62,661 nucleotides of DNA from CALDCK01 sp050618055 (GTDB taxonomy: Bacteria; Myxococcota_A; UBA9160; SMWR01): assembly GCA_050618055.1 (NCBI GenBank), contig JBNLVK010000275.1, positions 1-62,661 of the forward strand. The letters are read 5' to 3'. Position 1 is the stretch's first letter; the number at the start of each line of letters is the position of its first letter. Of the stretch, positions 1 through 9,108 are shown piece by piece. A program made the position numbers and the translations under genes. A model generated the notes under the pieces. It did no database searches. It was not told the origin of the DNA and worked only from the letters and a program-made list of their open reading frames with translations.

Positions 1-1134
1 GGCGTCGCGACCCTCGGCCAGCCGGCCGCGCACCGTCGACACCATCTGGAAGACGCTGGCGTAGGCCTCGATCGCCATCAGCTCCGGCACGTGCACGCTG
101 CCGATCCGGCAGACGCGGCCCAGGTCGTTTCGCACCAGGTCGACGATCATCAGGTTCTCGGCGCGGTCCTTCTGCGAGCGGCGCAGCGCCTCGCGGCGCG
201 CGGCGTCCTCCAGCGGATCGCGCCCGCGCGGGGCAGTGCCCTTGATGGGGCGGCTCTCGACGCCGCCGTCGCGGTCGACGCGCAGGAAGCGCTCCGGCGA
301 GCTGCCCACCACGGCCACCTCGGGCAGCTCCAGGAAGCAGGCGAAGGGCGCCGGGTTCAGCCGGCGCAGGGCGCGATGGAGCTGCCAGGGGTCGCCGCCG
401 TAGGGCCGGCTCGCCCGCGCGGTCAGGCACGCCTGGTAGACGTTGCCCGCCGCGATCTCCTGCTTCACCGCGTCCACCGCCTTGGCGTAGGCCGCCGGGT
501 CGATGCGCTCCTCGGGAGCGCCGGAGCGGGCGGCGGGCGGCGGCGCCGGGGCGGGCGGACGCGCCAGCGCGTCGGTCAGGGCGCATCGCGCGTCGCGCGC
601 CCGGTCCCGCGCCGCCCCCGGTGAGTCGCCGACGCCCAGGCCGGCCGCCAGCACGCGGCCCTCCGCGTGATCCCAGGCGAGCACGCGATCGACCAGGAGC
701 AGCACCGCGTCGGGCAGACCCAGGTCGTCGCGGCCGTGCAGGCGGTGCACGTCGAGCTGCTCGGCCAGCTCGTAGCCCAGGGCGCCGACCGCGCCGCCCA
801 CGAAGGGCAGCCCGGGCGCGGGGCCCGGCGGCGGCGGAGGCAGCAGGCGGCGCAGGCCTTCGATGGGTCCGCCCGGCACGACGTGGCGTCCCACCGGCCA
901 GCGCGGATCCGCCGCGCGCAGCACCTCGACGTCGAGTCGCGCGCCGCGCACGCGCGCCACCGCCCAGGGCGCGGCGCCCAGCAGGCTGACGCGCGACAGC
1001 GGCGAGTCGCCGAGCGCGCTGTCGAGCAGCCAGCCGCAGCCCCCGCCCCGCAGGCGCTCGAAGGCGTCCAGCCGCGGGGGCGCTCCGTCCACCCGGCGGA
1101 CGGAGACGGCGCTGTGGAGGGTGGGATCGGTCAT
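1..1134 (-). CDS. pabB: Aminodeoxychorismate synthase component I (PabB), C-terminus cut off
   Basis: Chorismate-binding enzyme that, with a PabA glutaminase, converts chorismate to 4-amino-4-deoxychorismate for folate. The ATG at 1134 opens a frame of 378 codons that runs off the left edge without a stop. The conserved core is visible: PIKGT near residue 295 and ENLMIVDLVRNDLGRVC near residue 322, then GSV and VPELMAIE. The Lys of PIKGT is characteristic of PabB; anthranilate synthase (TrpE) has Ala (PIAGT) there, so PabB is preferred. Divergent from the MFS gene on the plus strand. About 60-90 residues are probably missing compared with typical PabB proteins. Confidence 0.9.
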   Translation of the reverse strand, partial: MTDPTLHSAVSVRRVDGAPPRLDAFERLRGGGCGWLLDSALGDSPLSRVSLLGAAPWAVARVRGARLDVEVLRAADPRWPVGRHVVPGGPIEGLRRLLPPPPPGPAPGLPFVGGAVGALGYELAEQLDVHRLHGRDDLGLPDAVLLLVDRVLAWDHAEGRVLAAGLGVGDSPGAARDRARDARCALTDALARPPAPAPPPAARSGAPEERIDPAAYAKAVDAVKQEIAAGNVYQACLTARASRPYGGDPWQLHRALRRLNPAPFACFLELPEVAVVGSSPERFLRVDRDGGVESRPIKGTAPRGRDPLEDAARREALRRSQKDRAENLMIVDLVRNDLGRVCRIGSVHVPELMAIEAYASVFQMVSTVRGRLAEGRDA

Positions 1135-1225
1135 GGGGGCCGCCGCAAACGAGCCTACCGCGCCATGCGCGATCCGCCCTCCCACGAGCCGCCCGAATTC
1201 GCACACCCGCGGCGGATCCCATGCC

Positions 1226-1242
1226 TACAATGCCCGGGCGTG
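1226..1242 (+). promoter_or_regulatory. -10 element TACAAT with near-immediate GTG start (predicted leaderless)
   Basis: TACAAT at 1226-1231 is followed by 8 nt and then the GTG start of the MFS gene at 1240. Transcription would begin at or within a base or two of the start codon. No Shine-Dalgarno sequence fits. No clear -35 box is seen. Confidence 0.5.
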
Positions 1243-2820
1243 AACCAGGACGCTCCGGAAGCCCCCGGCCCCGCCCCTTCGCCCGGCTACTCGCGGTACG
1301 TGCTGTTCGTGCTGGTGCTGGTCTACGTCCTGAACTTCCTGGACCGTCAGATCATCACGATCCTTGCCGAGGACATCAAACGCGACCTGGGCATCAGCGA
1401 CGCCCAGATCGGCTTCCTGTACGGGACCGCCTTCGCCGTCTTCTACGCCGTGTTCGGCATTCCGCTGGGACGCCTCGCCGACGTCTGGAGCCGCCGCTCG
1501 CTGATCGCGCTGGGGCTCGGGTTCTGGTCGCTGATGACCGCCGTGTCCGGTCTGGCGAAGAACTTTGCCCAGCTCGGCGCCGCGCGCGTGGGCGTCGGCG
1601 TGGGCGAGGCGAGCGCCACGCCCGCCGCCTTCTCCATGCTCTCCGACTCGTTCCCGGCGCGCGCCCGCGCGACGGTCATCGCCATCTACTCGAGCGGCAT
1701 CTACATCGGCGCCGGGCTCGGTCTGCTGATCGGCGGGCAGGTCGTGGCGCGCTGGAACGACGCGTTCCCCACGGCCGCCGAGGCGCCGCTGGGCCTGGCG
1801 GGCTGGCAGGCGGCCTACCTGGCGGTCGGCCTGCCGGGGCTGCTGCTGGCGGTGTGGGTCCGGACGCTGCGCGAGCCGGTGCGCGGCGCCATCGACGGCA
1901 TCGTCAGCGAGCCGGAGCCGCACCCCTTCCGCGCCTTCTTCTACGAGCTTCGCAGCGTGCTGCCGCCCTTCACGGTCGTGCACCTGGCGCGCGAAGGAGC
2001 GGGCGGGCGCGGCGTCGCCATCAACCTGGGCATCGCCGCCGCCATCGCGGCGCTGGCCGCCTGGCTCGTCCACCTGACCGGCAACCTGGCCCAGTGGCTG
2101 GCGCTGGGGGTGGGCCTCTACGCCGCCGCCTCGTGGATGCAGGCCCTGGGCCTGCGCGACCGCCCGACCTCGACGCTGATCTTCGGCACGCCGAGCCTGC
2201 GCTACGCGTCGCTGGGCTTCTCGTTCCTGGCCTTCGCCGGCTACGGCATCGGCGGCTGGACGCCCATCTTCTTCATGCGCATCCACGACCAGCCGAGCGA
2301 CGTGGTGGGCAACGTGGTGGGCATCACCGCGGCGGCGGCGGGCTTCATCGGCGTCATGCTGGGCGGCGCCCTGGCCGACTGGCTGCGCAGCCGGAGCCCG
2401 GTGGGCCGGCTCTACGTGGGTCTGCTGACGGCGCTGGTGCCGGTCCCCTTCGTGCTGTGGATGCTCGGCACCGACAACGTGGTGCTCGCCTACTCGCTCA
2501 ACTTCTTCGTCAGCGTGTTCGCGGCCATGTGGCTCGGAGCCGGTGGCTCGACGGTCCAGGACCTGGTGCTGCCGCGCATGCGTGCGGTGGCTTCTGCGTT
2601 CTACCTGCTGATCATCACCTTCATCGGGCTGGCCCTCGGACCCTACACCGTGGGGCGTCTGTCGGACGTGCTCGGCGACCTGCCCATGGCGATGCGCCTG
2701 GCACTGCTCTCGGGCGTGCTGGCCTGCCTGTTCCTTGCGCTCGCGATGCGTCACCTCGAGCGCGACGAGCAGACCCTGCTCGACCGCGCGCGCGCCGCCG
2801 GCGAGGATCTTTCCGCCTGA
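1240..2820 (+). CDS. MFS transporter, spinster-like
   Basis: Major facilitator superfamily permease of 526 residues. Substrate unknown; spinster-like bacterial members are often annotated as organic-acid or lipid exporters. The N-terminus reads YVLFVLVLVYVLNFLDRQII, followed by helix 2 and the loop motif GRLADVWSRRSL near residue 78. About twelve hydrophobic segments follow. The GTG at 1240 is chosen because it lies 8 nt after a TACAAT -10 hexamer and just before the first conserved helix; the open frame further upstream (from 667) is shadow of pabB. A soluble charged stretch near residues 210-245 separates the two six-helix halves. Confidence 0.85.
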   Translation: MNQDAPEAPGPAPSPGYSRYVLFVLVLVYVLNFLDRQIITILAEDIKRDLGISDAQIGFLYGTAFAVFYAVFGIPLGRLADVWSRRSLIALGLGFWSLMTAVSGLAKNFAQLGAARVGVGVGEASATPAAFSMLSDSFPARARATVIAIYSSGIYIGAGLGLLIGGQVVARWNDAFPTAAEAPLGLAGWQAAYLAVGLPGLLLAVWVRTLREPVRGAIDGIVSEPEPHPFRAFFYELRSVLPPFTVVHLAREGAGGRGVAINLGIAAAIAALAAWLVHLTGNLAQWLALGVGLYAAASWMQALGLRDRPTSTLIFGTPSLRYASLGFSFLAFAGYGIGGWTPIFFMRIHDQPSDVVGNVVGITAAAAGFIGVMLGGALADWLRSRSPVGRLYVGLLTALVPVPFVLWMLGTDNVVLAYSLNFFVSVFAAMWLGAGGSTVQDLVLPRMRAVASAFYLLIITFIGLALGPYTVGRLSDVLGDLPMAMRLALLSGVLACLFLALAMRHLERDEQTLLDRARAAGEDLSA

Positions 2821-2837
2821 GGCGAGCCCCGCTCTGC

Positions 2838-2852
2838 TAGGCTCGCCCGATG
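2838..2852 (+). promoter_or_regulatory. -10 element TAGGCT, leaderless type
   Basis: TAGGCT at 2838-2843 ends 6 nt before the ATG at 2850 of the DHH gene. It lies in the 29-base gap after the MFS stop codon, so the DHH gene probably has its own transcript with no 5' leader. Confidence 0.45.
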
Positions 2853-3722
2853 CGACGCGTCTGCTACTTCCATGCCGGCTGTCCGGACGGCTTCGGCGCG
2901 TCCTGGGCCGTGTGGCGCGCGTGGGGCGAGTCGGGACGCTACCTCCCGCGCGGCCACGACGATGCGCTCGACGCCCTGGCCCACGAGGGCGACCTGGTGG
3001 TGTTCGCCGACATCGCGCCGTCGCCGCGCCAGGCGGTCGAGCTGGGCGAGACCGCGTCGCAGCTGGTGGTGCTGGACCATCACCTGACCGCGCGCGACCT
3101 GTACGCGGCGGATCCGCGGCTGGTGCCGTCGCTGCGCGACCGCGGCCACCGCATCCACTTCGACCTCGACCACTCGGGCGCGGTGCTCGCCTGGCAGCAC
3201 TTCCACCCGGACGAGCCGGTGCCGTCGCTGCTCGCCTACGTCGAGGACCAGGACCTGTGGAACTGGAAGCTGCCCGACACCGAGGCGGTGAACGCGGCGA
3301 TCGGCTCGTATCCGCGGGAGCTCGCGGTCTGGGACGAGCTGTCGCGGCGCCCCTGGGAGGAGCTGGCCGGGGAAGGCGAGCCGCTGCTGCGCGAGCGACG
3401 CATCGAGGTGGAGCGCAGCCTGCGCTTCGCCCATCCCGTCCAGGTGGGCGACCTGCGAATCGAGGCGGTCAACGCCCTGCAGCACCGCAGCCACACCGGC
3501 CACGAGCTGGCCAAGCGGGCGACCTTCGGCCACCCGATCGGCGTCGTCTACCGGGTGGCGGGCTCGCGGGTCGACGTCTCCATCTACTCGATCGGCGACG
3601 TGGACGTGTCGGCCCTGGCGCGCCGCTTCGGCGGCGGCGGACACCGCAACGCGTCGGGCTTCAGCGTGACCCTGGGCCAGTGGGCCGAGCGCTTCCTCAG
3701 CCGCGCCACTCCGACGGGGTGA
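2850..3722 (+). CDS. DHH-family phosphoesterase
   Basis: Predicted metal-dependent phosphoesterase of the DHH/DHHA1 superfamily (290 residues), the fold of RecJ, nanoRNases and polyphosphatases. Visible motifs: the DGFGA loop near residue 13, VFADIAP near 51, the signature VLDHHLT near residues 74-80, and the C-terminal DHHA1 motif GGGGHRNASGF near 261-271. The single DHH plus DHHA1 layout without an added nucleic-acid domain resembles the short oligoribonuclease/pAp-phosphatase-like group, but the exact substrate cannot be read from sequence. The last 26 bases overlap convergently with bolA. Confidence 0.85.
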   Translation: MRRVCYFHAGCPDGFGASWAVWRAWGESGRYLPRGHDDALDALAHEGDLVVFADIAPSPRQAVELGETASQLVVLDHHLTARDLYAADPRLVPSLRDRGHRIHFDLDHSGAVLAWQHFHPDEPVPSLLAYVEDQDLWNWKLPDTEAVNAAIGSYPRELAVWDELSRRPWEELAGEGEPLLRERRIEVERSLRFAHPVQVGDLRIEAVNALQHRSHTGHELAKRATFGHPIGVVYRVAGSRVDVSIYSIGDVDVSALARRFGGGGHRNASGFSVTLGQWAERFLSRATPTG

Positions 3723-3969
3723 GCGTCTTCAACGAGAGGGCGTGGATGTCGCCCTTCATCTCGTCGGCCAGCAGCTCGTAGACGCGCCGCTGGCGCGCCA
3801 GCGTGTTCAGCCCCTCGAAGCCGGCCGAGACGATCAGGGCGCGGAAGTGGCCGCCGCCGCCGCGCGCGCCGGCGTGACCGGCGTGCAGGTGGCTCTCGTC
3901 CACGACCTCGACGTGGGCGGCGTCGAGCCCGTCGCGCAGCTTCGTCTCGATGCGGGCGCGGCGGTCCAC
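3697..3969 (-). CDS. bolA: BolA family protein
   Basis: Small BolA-fold protein (90 residues) that in other bacteria pairs with monothiol glutaredoxins in iron-sulfur handling and stress-linked gene control. Signature VVDESHLHAGHAGARGGGGH in the first half with its conserved His residues, then FRALIVS and the C-terminal pattern LADEMKGDIHALSLKTLTP. The GTG at 3969 is used as start; it shares bases with the TAG stop of the upstream porin gene (TAGTG). The two are therefore co-transcribed and probably translationally coupled. Its 3' end overlaps the DHH gene by 26 bases in convergent orientation. Confidence 0.93.
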   Translation of the reverse strand: MDRRARIETKLRDGLDAAHVEVVDESHLHAGHAGARGGGGHFRALIVSAGFEGLNTLARQRRVYELLADEMKGDIHALSLKTLTPSEWRG

Positions 3970-5195
3970 TACCAGGTGCCGCGCCCGCTCCAGGGGAGCT
4001 GCTTCCAGTTCACGTTCAGGGCGAGCAGGAAGAGGTCGTTGCGCGAGTAGCTGCCCCGGATGCGGGCGTTGTCGATGCTGGCCCGGCCCAGGTCGATCCA
4101 GTTGAAGGCGAGCCCCACCCGGGTGTGCTCGCTCCAGTCGTAGAGGCCGCCCACCGCCCAGCGGATCTGGCGATCCACCGGCAGGGCGGCCAGCCGGTCG
4201 GCCTTCTCCACCGGCGAGGTGTCGTAGGTGACGCCGGCCTGGAGGGTCCACAGATCCGAGGCCCGGTAGTGGATGCCACCGCCGATCTTGTAGGTGTCCT
4301 TCCACTCGAGCGGGATCTGGACGGTGCCGGCGTTGAACGAGGTGGGCACCGAGCCGGCGGTGCTCCAGTCCTCCCAGCCCAGCACCGCCATCAGCGCGAC
4401 GCGATCGGTGGCCTGCCACCAGGCGGAGGCGCGCACGAACTGGGCCAGCGGCTGGTCGACGTCGACGACGCCCGAGAGACCCGGCGACAGGTCGACGTCG
4501 CCGTCCAGGTCGAAGTCGGTCTCGGACAGGTACTTGACGGCGAAGCGGAGGTTCTCGCTGGGCTCGATCAGCACGCTGGCCATGCCCGCGGCCGCGACGT
4601 CGTCGGCGTCGTCGATCTTCGCCTCGAGTCCCAGCGGGCCCGGGCTGCGGAGGTCGTAGTCGAGCCTTCCGTAGGTGACGGCGGCGCCGCCGGCCACCGA
4701 CAGCCAGTCGGTCACCCGGTAGGCCAGGTTCGGCACGACGGAGAGCGTGAACAGCGAGATGTACGTGATCTCGCCGCGTCCCAGCCAGCCGTTCTCCGGG
4801 TCGAGCACCGAGCCGGAGAAGGAGAGCAGGCTGGTGCCGAGGCGCAGCCGGTCGGAGAGCTTGTGGACGTAGTGACCGCTCAGGATCGGCACGAAGCCGC
4901 CCTGCTCGCCGCCGCTCGAGCCCATGTTCTGGTTGCCGGTCGCGTTGCGCGACGGGTCGAAGTTGACGGTGGAGAAGCCGACGGCGGCGCCGAGCATGAG
5001 CTGGTGCTCGTCCAGCCGGGTCATGCCGGCCGGCGAATGGATGGCGGTGGAGGCGTCGTCGGCGCGCGCCTCGCCGGCGCCGGCCACGCCCATGTTGGGG
5101 GTGCCGAACTCGGTCAGGTAGAGCCCGCCCGCCGACGCGATCAGGGGGAGGAGGACCAGCAGGAACGCAGCGACCACCGGAGCCAGCTTCTTCAT
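3969..5195 (-). CDS. OmpP1/FadL-family outer membrane transport protein
   Basis: Predicted outer-membrane beta-barrel for hydrophobic substrates such as long-chain fatty acids. It has 408 residues from the ATG at 5195. The N-terminus MKKLAPVVAAFLLVLLPLIA is a signal peptide cleaved near ASAGG. The mature protein opens with GLYLTEFGTPNMGVAGAGEA, matching the FadL N-terminal hatch consensus, followed by DASTAIHSPAGMTRL. Alternating-hydrophobicity strands continue to the C-terminus. The chosen start lies 8 nt after a TATGCT -10 element at 5204-5209, and no better start lies upstream. bolA follows with a one-base-shifted stop/start overlap. Confidence 0.9.
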   Translation of the reverse strand: MKKLAPVVAAFLLVLLPLIASAGGLYLTEFGTPNMGVAGAGEARADDASTAIHSPAGMTRLDEHQLMLGAAVGFSTVNFDPSRNATGNQNMGSSGGEQGGFVPILSGHYVHKLSDRLRLGTSLLSFSGSVLDPENGWLGRGEITYISLFTLSVVPNLAYRVTDWLSVAGGAAVTYGRLDYDLRSPGPLGLEAKIDDADDVAAAGMASVLIEPSENLRFAVKYLSETDFDLDGDVDLSPGLSGVVDVDQPLAQFVRASAWWQATDRVALMAVLGWEDWSTAGSVPTSFNAGTVQIPLEWKDTYKIGGGIHYRASDLWTLQAGVTYDTSPVEKADRLAALPVDRQIRWAVGGLYDWSEHTRVGLAFNWIDLGRASIDNARIRGSYSRNDLFLLALNVNWKQLPWSGRGTW

Positions 5196-5209
5196 GGGGC
5201 GACAGCATA
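5193..5209 (-). promoter_or_regulatory. -10 element TATGCT for the FadL-type gene, leaderless type
   Basis: On the minus strand TATGCT (plus 5204-5209) is followed by 8 nt and the ATG at 5195. It supports the signal-peptide start. It lies back to back with the plus-strand -10 at 5255-5260. Confidence 0.45.
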
Positions 5210-5254
5210 TGGGCGATGTCCGCCGGCGGGTAGTGCCGCTTCGCTGCGTCGGGC

Positions 5255-5269
5255 TAGCTTTGGACCGTG
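5255..5269 (+). promoter_or_regulatory. -10 element TAGCTT for the lipase-like lipoprotein, leaderless type
   Basis: TAGCTT at 5255-5260 ends 6 nt before the GTG at 5267. There is no purine-rich ribosome site in the gap. Confidence 0.45.
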
Positions 5270-7159
5270 GTTCGACGTGCCGCGATCGCACTGGCCCTGG
5301 CCGCGACCCTGGCCGCCTGCGCGGGACCGCCCATCGGCGTGCGCCGGGTCGACGTGGGGACGGTGCACCGGGAGCTGACGTCGAACGTGCTGTCGACCGG
5401 CGAGCCCAGCGCGCCGACCGTGCAGGTGCTCCACCGCCAGGGTCTGTTCGAGCGCTGGCGGTCGGATCCGGACGCCGTGCTCGCGCAGCTGCACCGGGAT
5501 CTGGCGCCCGAAGCCGACGAGGCGCGGCTGTTCGCCCTCGCCGAGCTCTCGTTCCAGCGCGGCGAACGCCAGCGCGATCGCGCCCGCCTGCTCGCCGCCG
5601 CGGTCTACGCCTACGCCTTCCTGTTCCCGGGCGGCCGCGGCACGCCCCCCGGACCCTTCGATCCGCGCCTGCGCGTCGCCAGCGACATCTACAACCGGGC
5701 CCTCACCGGCGGACTGCTGGCGACCGGCTCCGACGCCGAGACCTACCAGATCGAGCTGGGCGAGCGCGCATTGCCCTTCGGAACCCTCACGATCGATCGC
5801 GCCGCGCCGGTCTTCGCCTGGGCCGACCACGAGCTGATCGGCTTCGAGTCGGCCGCCGACTTCCAGGTGCGCGGGCTGCGCAACCGCTACCGGAGCCGGG
5901 GCCTGGGCGCGCCGCTGGCGGCGACCATGTCGGTGAGGCCGATCGACGCGGAGCGCCGGCCGAGCACCCGGCGCATTCCCAGCGGCTACCGGGTCTCGGC
6001 CACCGCCCTGCTGCGCATCGACGATCCGCGGGCCGGCATCGCCTCGGGAGCGCTCCACGGCACCCTGTCGATGCACACCCGCGACGACGCCGACGAGGTG
6101 ACGATCGACGGCCGCGTCGTGCCGATCGAGTTCGAGACGACCGCCACCCTGGCGCTGGGCCTGCACGACTCGGAGCTGTGGGAGTTCGAGCGCCGGGGCT
6201 TCCGCTCGGGCGACTGGCGGCCCTTCGGAACGGCCGACCTGCCCGACGGCCTGATGCAGCTCCAGCCCTATCGCCCGGGACGCATTCCGCTGGTCTTCGT
6301 GCACGGCACGGCTTCGAGCCCGGCGCGCTGGGCCGAGATGATCAACGAGCTGGGCAACGATCCCCGCCTGGTCCAGCGCTACCAGTTCTGGCTGTTCATG
6401 TACAACACGGGCAACCCGATCGCGCTGTCCGGCGCACTGCTGCGCGAGGCGCTGACGAGCGCGCGCAACGAGCTGGATCCCGAGGGAGAGGACGCCGCCC
6501 TCGATCGCATGGTGGTCGTCGGCCACAGCCAGGGCGGGCTGCTGGCGAAGCTCGTGGTGGTGGACAGCGGGGACGACTTCTGGGCGCCCATCAGCGACGT
6601 CCCGCCCGAGGAGCTCGAGCTCGAGCCCGGGACCGTCGAGCTGCTGAGGCGCGCCCTGTTCTTCGAGGCGGTGCCCTCGGTGGAGCGCGTGGTGTTCGTC
6701 TGCACGCCCCACCGCGGCAGCTACCTGACGCTCACCCGCATCGCCGGCTTCCGTCCCGCGCGCTGGGCGGCGGGCCTGATCGAGCTGCCCGGGCAGATGC
6801 TCGACGCCACCGTCGACCTGGTCTCGCTGAACCAGGATCGCCGCATCCGCCGCTCCATCGACGGCATTCCCACCAGCATCGACAACATGACGCCGGGCAA
6901 TCCCTTCCTGAAGACGCTGGTGGGGCGGCCCCTCCGCGACGGCGTGGCGGCCCACTCGATCATCGCGGTGCAGGGCGACGGCCCGGCGGAAGAGGGCAGC
7001 GACGGCGTGGTGCGGTACGGCAGCGCGCACCTGGAAGGCGTCGACTCGGAGCGGGTGGTGCGCAGCGGGCACTCGGCCCAGGGCCACCCGGACACGATCG
7101 AAGAGGTGCGGCGGATCCTGCTGGAGCACGCGGCGCGCGAGCCCGTCGAACAGCCGTGA
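5267..7159 (+). CDS. Lipoprotein with alpha/beta hydrolase (lipase-like) domain
   Basis: Predicted envelope-anchored hydrolase of 630 residues. The GTG start leads into VRRAAIALALAATLAACAG, a lipoprotein signal peptide whose lipobox LAAC puts the lipidated Cys near residue 17. The first half (about 30-330) has no domain I recognise. The alpha/beta hydrolase core starts at PLVFVHGTASSPARW (near 342), carries the nucleophile elbow GHSQGG (near 418-423) and ends with a candidate catalytic His in SGHSAQGHPDT near residue 603. Substrate is unknown; ester hydrolysis of lipids is a guess from the fold. The stop overlaps the GTG of the next gene (GTGA), so the two form an operon. Confidence 0.8.
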   Translation: MVRRAAIALALAATLAACAGPPIGVRRVDVGTVHRELTSNVLSTGEPSAPTVQVLHRQGLFERWRSDPDAVLAQLHRDLAPEADEARLFALAELSFQRGERQRDRARLLAAAVYAYAFLFPGGRGTPPGPFDPRLRVASDIYNRALTGGLLATGSDAETYQIELGERALPFGTLTIDRAAPVFAWADHELIGFESAADFQVRGLRNRYRSRGLGAPLAATMSVRPIDAERRPSTRRIPSGYRVSATALLRIDDPRAGIASGALHGTLSMHTRDDADEVTIDGRVVPIEFETTATLALGLHDSELWEFERRGFRSGDWRPFGTADLPDGLMQLQPYRPGRIPLVFVHGTASSPARWAEMINELGNDPRLVQRYQFWLFMYNTGNPIALSGALLREALTSARNELDPEGEDAALDRMVVVGHSQGGLLAKLVVVDSGDDFWAPISDVPPEELELEPGTVELLRRALFFEAVPSVERVVFVCTPHRGSYLTLTRIAGFRPARWAAGLIELPGQMLDATVDLVSLNQDRRIRRSIDGIPTSIDNMTPGNPFLKTLVGRPLRDGVAAHSIIAVQGDGPAEEGSDGVVRYGSAHLEGVDSERVVRSGHSAQGHPDTIEEVRRILLEHAAREPVEQP

Positions 7160-8127
7160 TCGGGCGACTGCTGGCGACGCCGGTCGTGCTGCTGGCGCTC
7201 TCCTGGGCCTGCGCGGCGATCGCCATCGACGGCGCCGGGCCGCCGGCGGCCGCTGCGTTCGGGGTCGCGGCGCTGGCGGTGCTGTTGGCGGTGCGCCCCT
7301 TCGGGCGCGGTCTGGGGGCGGCCTTCGCCCTCTTCCTGGGGGTGCTGGTCTGGTGGCGGATGCTCGAGCCGAGCAACGACCGCGCCTGGCTGGCCGACGT
7401 GGCCCGCCTGCCCGAGGCCACCATCGACGGCGACGTCGTCACGATCCGCAACGTGCGCAACTTCGACTACCGCAGCGAGACCGACTACGACGAACGCTGG
7501 GAGGAGCGCCGCTACGACCTCTCGAAGCTGGTCGGCACCGACATCTTCCTTTCCTACTGGGGCTCGCCGTGGATCGCCCACACCATCATGAGCTGGGCCT
7601 TCGAGGACGGCCGGCACCTGGCCATCTCCATCGAGACGCGCAAGGAGCAGGGCGAGGAGTACTCGGCACTGCTCGGCTTCTTCCGCCAGTACGAGCTCTA
7701 CTACGTGGTGGCCGACGAGCTCGACCTGGTGCGGCTGCGCACGAACTTCCGCGGCGAGGACGTCTACCTCTACCGCTTCGACGCGCCGGTCGAGACGGGG
7801 CGCGCCGTGCTGCTCGACTACCTGCGGGTGATCGACGAGCTGGCCCGCGAGCCGCGCTGGTACAACGCGCTCACCCACAACTGCACCACGACCATCCGCC
7901 ACCATGTCCAGCACGTGGGCGCCGGCAACCCCTGGGACTGGCGCATCCTGGTCAACGGCAGGCTCGACGAGCTGGGCCATGCGCGCGGCACGATCGACGC
8001 GAGTCTGCCCTTCGAGGAGCTGCGACGGATCTCCGCGATCAGCGAGCGCGGGAAGGCCGCCCCGGTGGAGCGCTTCTCCGCGGCGATCCGCGAGGGCCTG
8101 CCCGGCATGGACGCGCGGGGAAGGTAG
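7156..8127 (+). CDS. DUF4105 (Lnb N-terminal-like) membrane protein
   Basis: Membrane-anchored protein of 323 residues. Two hydrophobic segments (about 1-35 and 37-65) precede a periplasmic domain with WGSPWIAHTIMSWAFEDGRH and ALTHNCTTTIRHH (near residue 238), the conserved pattern of the DUF4105/Lnb_N family, which has putative catalytic His and Cys residues. The biochemical role of the family is unsettled; protease-like activity has been suggested by homology. The start GTG overlaps the stop of the lipase-like gene. Confidence 0.8.
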   Translation: MIGRLLATPVVLLALSWACAAIAIDGAGPPAAAAFGVAALAVLLAVRPFGRGLGAAFALFLGVLVWWRMLEPSNDRAWLADVARLPEATIDGDVVTIRNVRNFDYRSETDYDERWEERRYDLSKLVGTDIFLSYWGSPWIAHTIMSWAFEDGRHLAISIETRKEQGEEYSALLGFFRQYELYYVVADELDLVRLRTNFRGEDVYLYRFDAPVETGRAVLLDYLRVIDELAREPRWYNALTHNCTTTIRHHVQHVGAGNPWDWRILVNGRLDELGHARGTIDASLPFEELRRISAISERGKAAPVERFSAAIREGLPGMDARGR

Positions 8128-8206
8128 ACACCGTGGATGGCCCCATTCTCCGTCGGGACCGCTACAATCCGGGCCCGCTCACGGCGGCTCTACCGAGGAG
8201 GGATCG

Positions 8207-8674
8207 ATGACTCGACTTCGATGCGTGGCGGCCTTCGGGCTCGCGCTCTCGCTGGCGGCTCCCGTCGCGGCCGACGACGCCTACGTCTACCCGGCCAAGG
8301 GGCAGTCGGCCGACCAGACGGAGAAGGACAAGATGGCCTGCTACGAGTGGGCCAAGAAGCAGACCGGATTCGATCCGATGGAGCGTCCGACGGCCACCAG
8401 TGCGCCTCCCGAGCAGAAGGGCGGGGCGCTGCGCGGCGCGGCCGGCGGAGCCCTGATCGGCGTGGCGGCCGGCGCCATCGCCGGCGACGCGGGTACGGGC
8501 GCCGCCATCGGCGCCGCCAGCGGCGGCCTGCTCGGCGGCATGCGCCGGCAGCAGTCGCGCCGCGAGCAGGACCAGTGGGCGCAGAACCAGAGCGCCCAGT
8601 ACAACCAGCGCCGCGGCGAGTACGATCGCGCCTGGTCGGCGTGCCTCGAAGGCAAGGGCTACACGGTCAAATGA
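8207..8674 (+). CDS. Secreted glycine-zipper protein
   Basis: Protein of 155 residues with signal peptide MTRLRCVAAFGLALSLAAPV cut near AADD. The middle (about 70-115) is a glycine-zipper segment, GGALRGAAGGALIGVAAGAI, repeated as GDAGTGAAIGAASGGLLGG, typical of YMGG-like envelope proteins that insert into or pack against membranes. The C-terminal part is polar with a single Cys (WSACLEGKGY). The start is supported by GAGGAGGG 5 nt upstream, and TACAAT at 8163-8168 is a candidate -10. No catalytic motif is seen. Confidence 0.75.
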   Translation: MTRLRCVAAFGLALSLAAPVAADDAYVYPAKGQSADQTEKDKMACYEWAKKQTGFDPMERPTATSAPPEQKGGALRGAAGGALIGVAAGAIAGDAGTGAAIGAASGGLLGGMRRQQSRREQDQWAQNQSAQYNQRRGEYDRAWSACLEGKGYTVK

Positions 8675-8697
8675 GGAAGCAGGAAGGGATCTCCACG

Positions 8698-9108
8698 GTG
8701 AACAAGCTCGCGATCGCGATTCATCTCCTCGCCCTGCTGGGCTTCTCGGCCGCCGCCGGCGCCGGCGACTTCGACGGATCGAAGAAGCTCCTGTGCGCGC
8801 CCGGCGAGGCGGTCGACTGCATGGCGCGGGGCGAGTGCGTCCAGGTCTCGCCGATCGAGATGAACCTGCCGCGCTTCATCACGGTCGACGCCAGGGCCAA
8901 GAGGCTGTCGGGCACGCCGGTGGGCGGCGAGGAGCAGACCACCGACATCCAGAACGTGCAGACCGTCGACGGCAAGCTGATCCTCCAGGGCGCCGAGAAC
9001 GGCCGCGGCTGGAGCATGGTGATCGACCAGACCACCGGCGATCTTTCGGCCGCGGTCGCCGACCAGACCAACGGCTTCGTGCTGTTCGGCGTCTGCACGC
9101 CGCAGTAG
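8698..9108 (+). CDS. Small secreted protein of unknown function
   Basis: Predicted periplasmic protein of 136 residues from the GTG at 8698, which is preceded by AGGAAGGG and followed at once by a signal peptide (VNKLAIAIHLLALLGFSAAA). An ATG at 8671 overlapping the upstream stop is an alternative that would put nine polar residues ahead of the signal. The mature part has four Cys (LLCAPG, VDCMARGEC and GVCTPQ at the C-terminus), which could form two disulfides. It has a beta-rich look with DQTTGDLSAAVADQT near the end. I do not recognise the family. It sits directly after the glycine-zipper gene and is probably co-transcribed with it. Confidence 0.65.
   Translation: MNKLAIAIHLLALLGFSAAAGAGDFDGSKKLLCAPGEAVDCMARGECVQVSPIEMNLPRFITVDARAKRLSGTPVGGEEQTTDIQNVQTVDGKLILQGAENGRGWSMVIDQTTGDLSAAVADQTNGFVLFGVCTPQ

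Noticed and set aside
667..1239. Upstream extension of the MFS gene frame
   Set aside because: It lies antisense to pabB, whose motifs are clear, and contains no transmembrane or conserved sequence.
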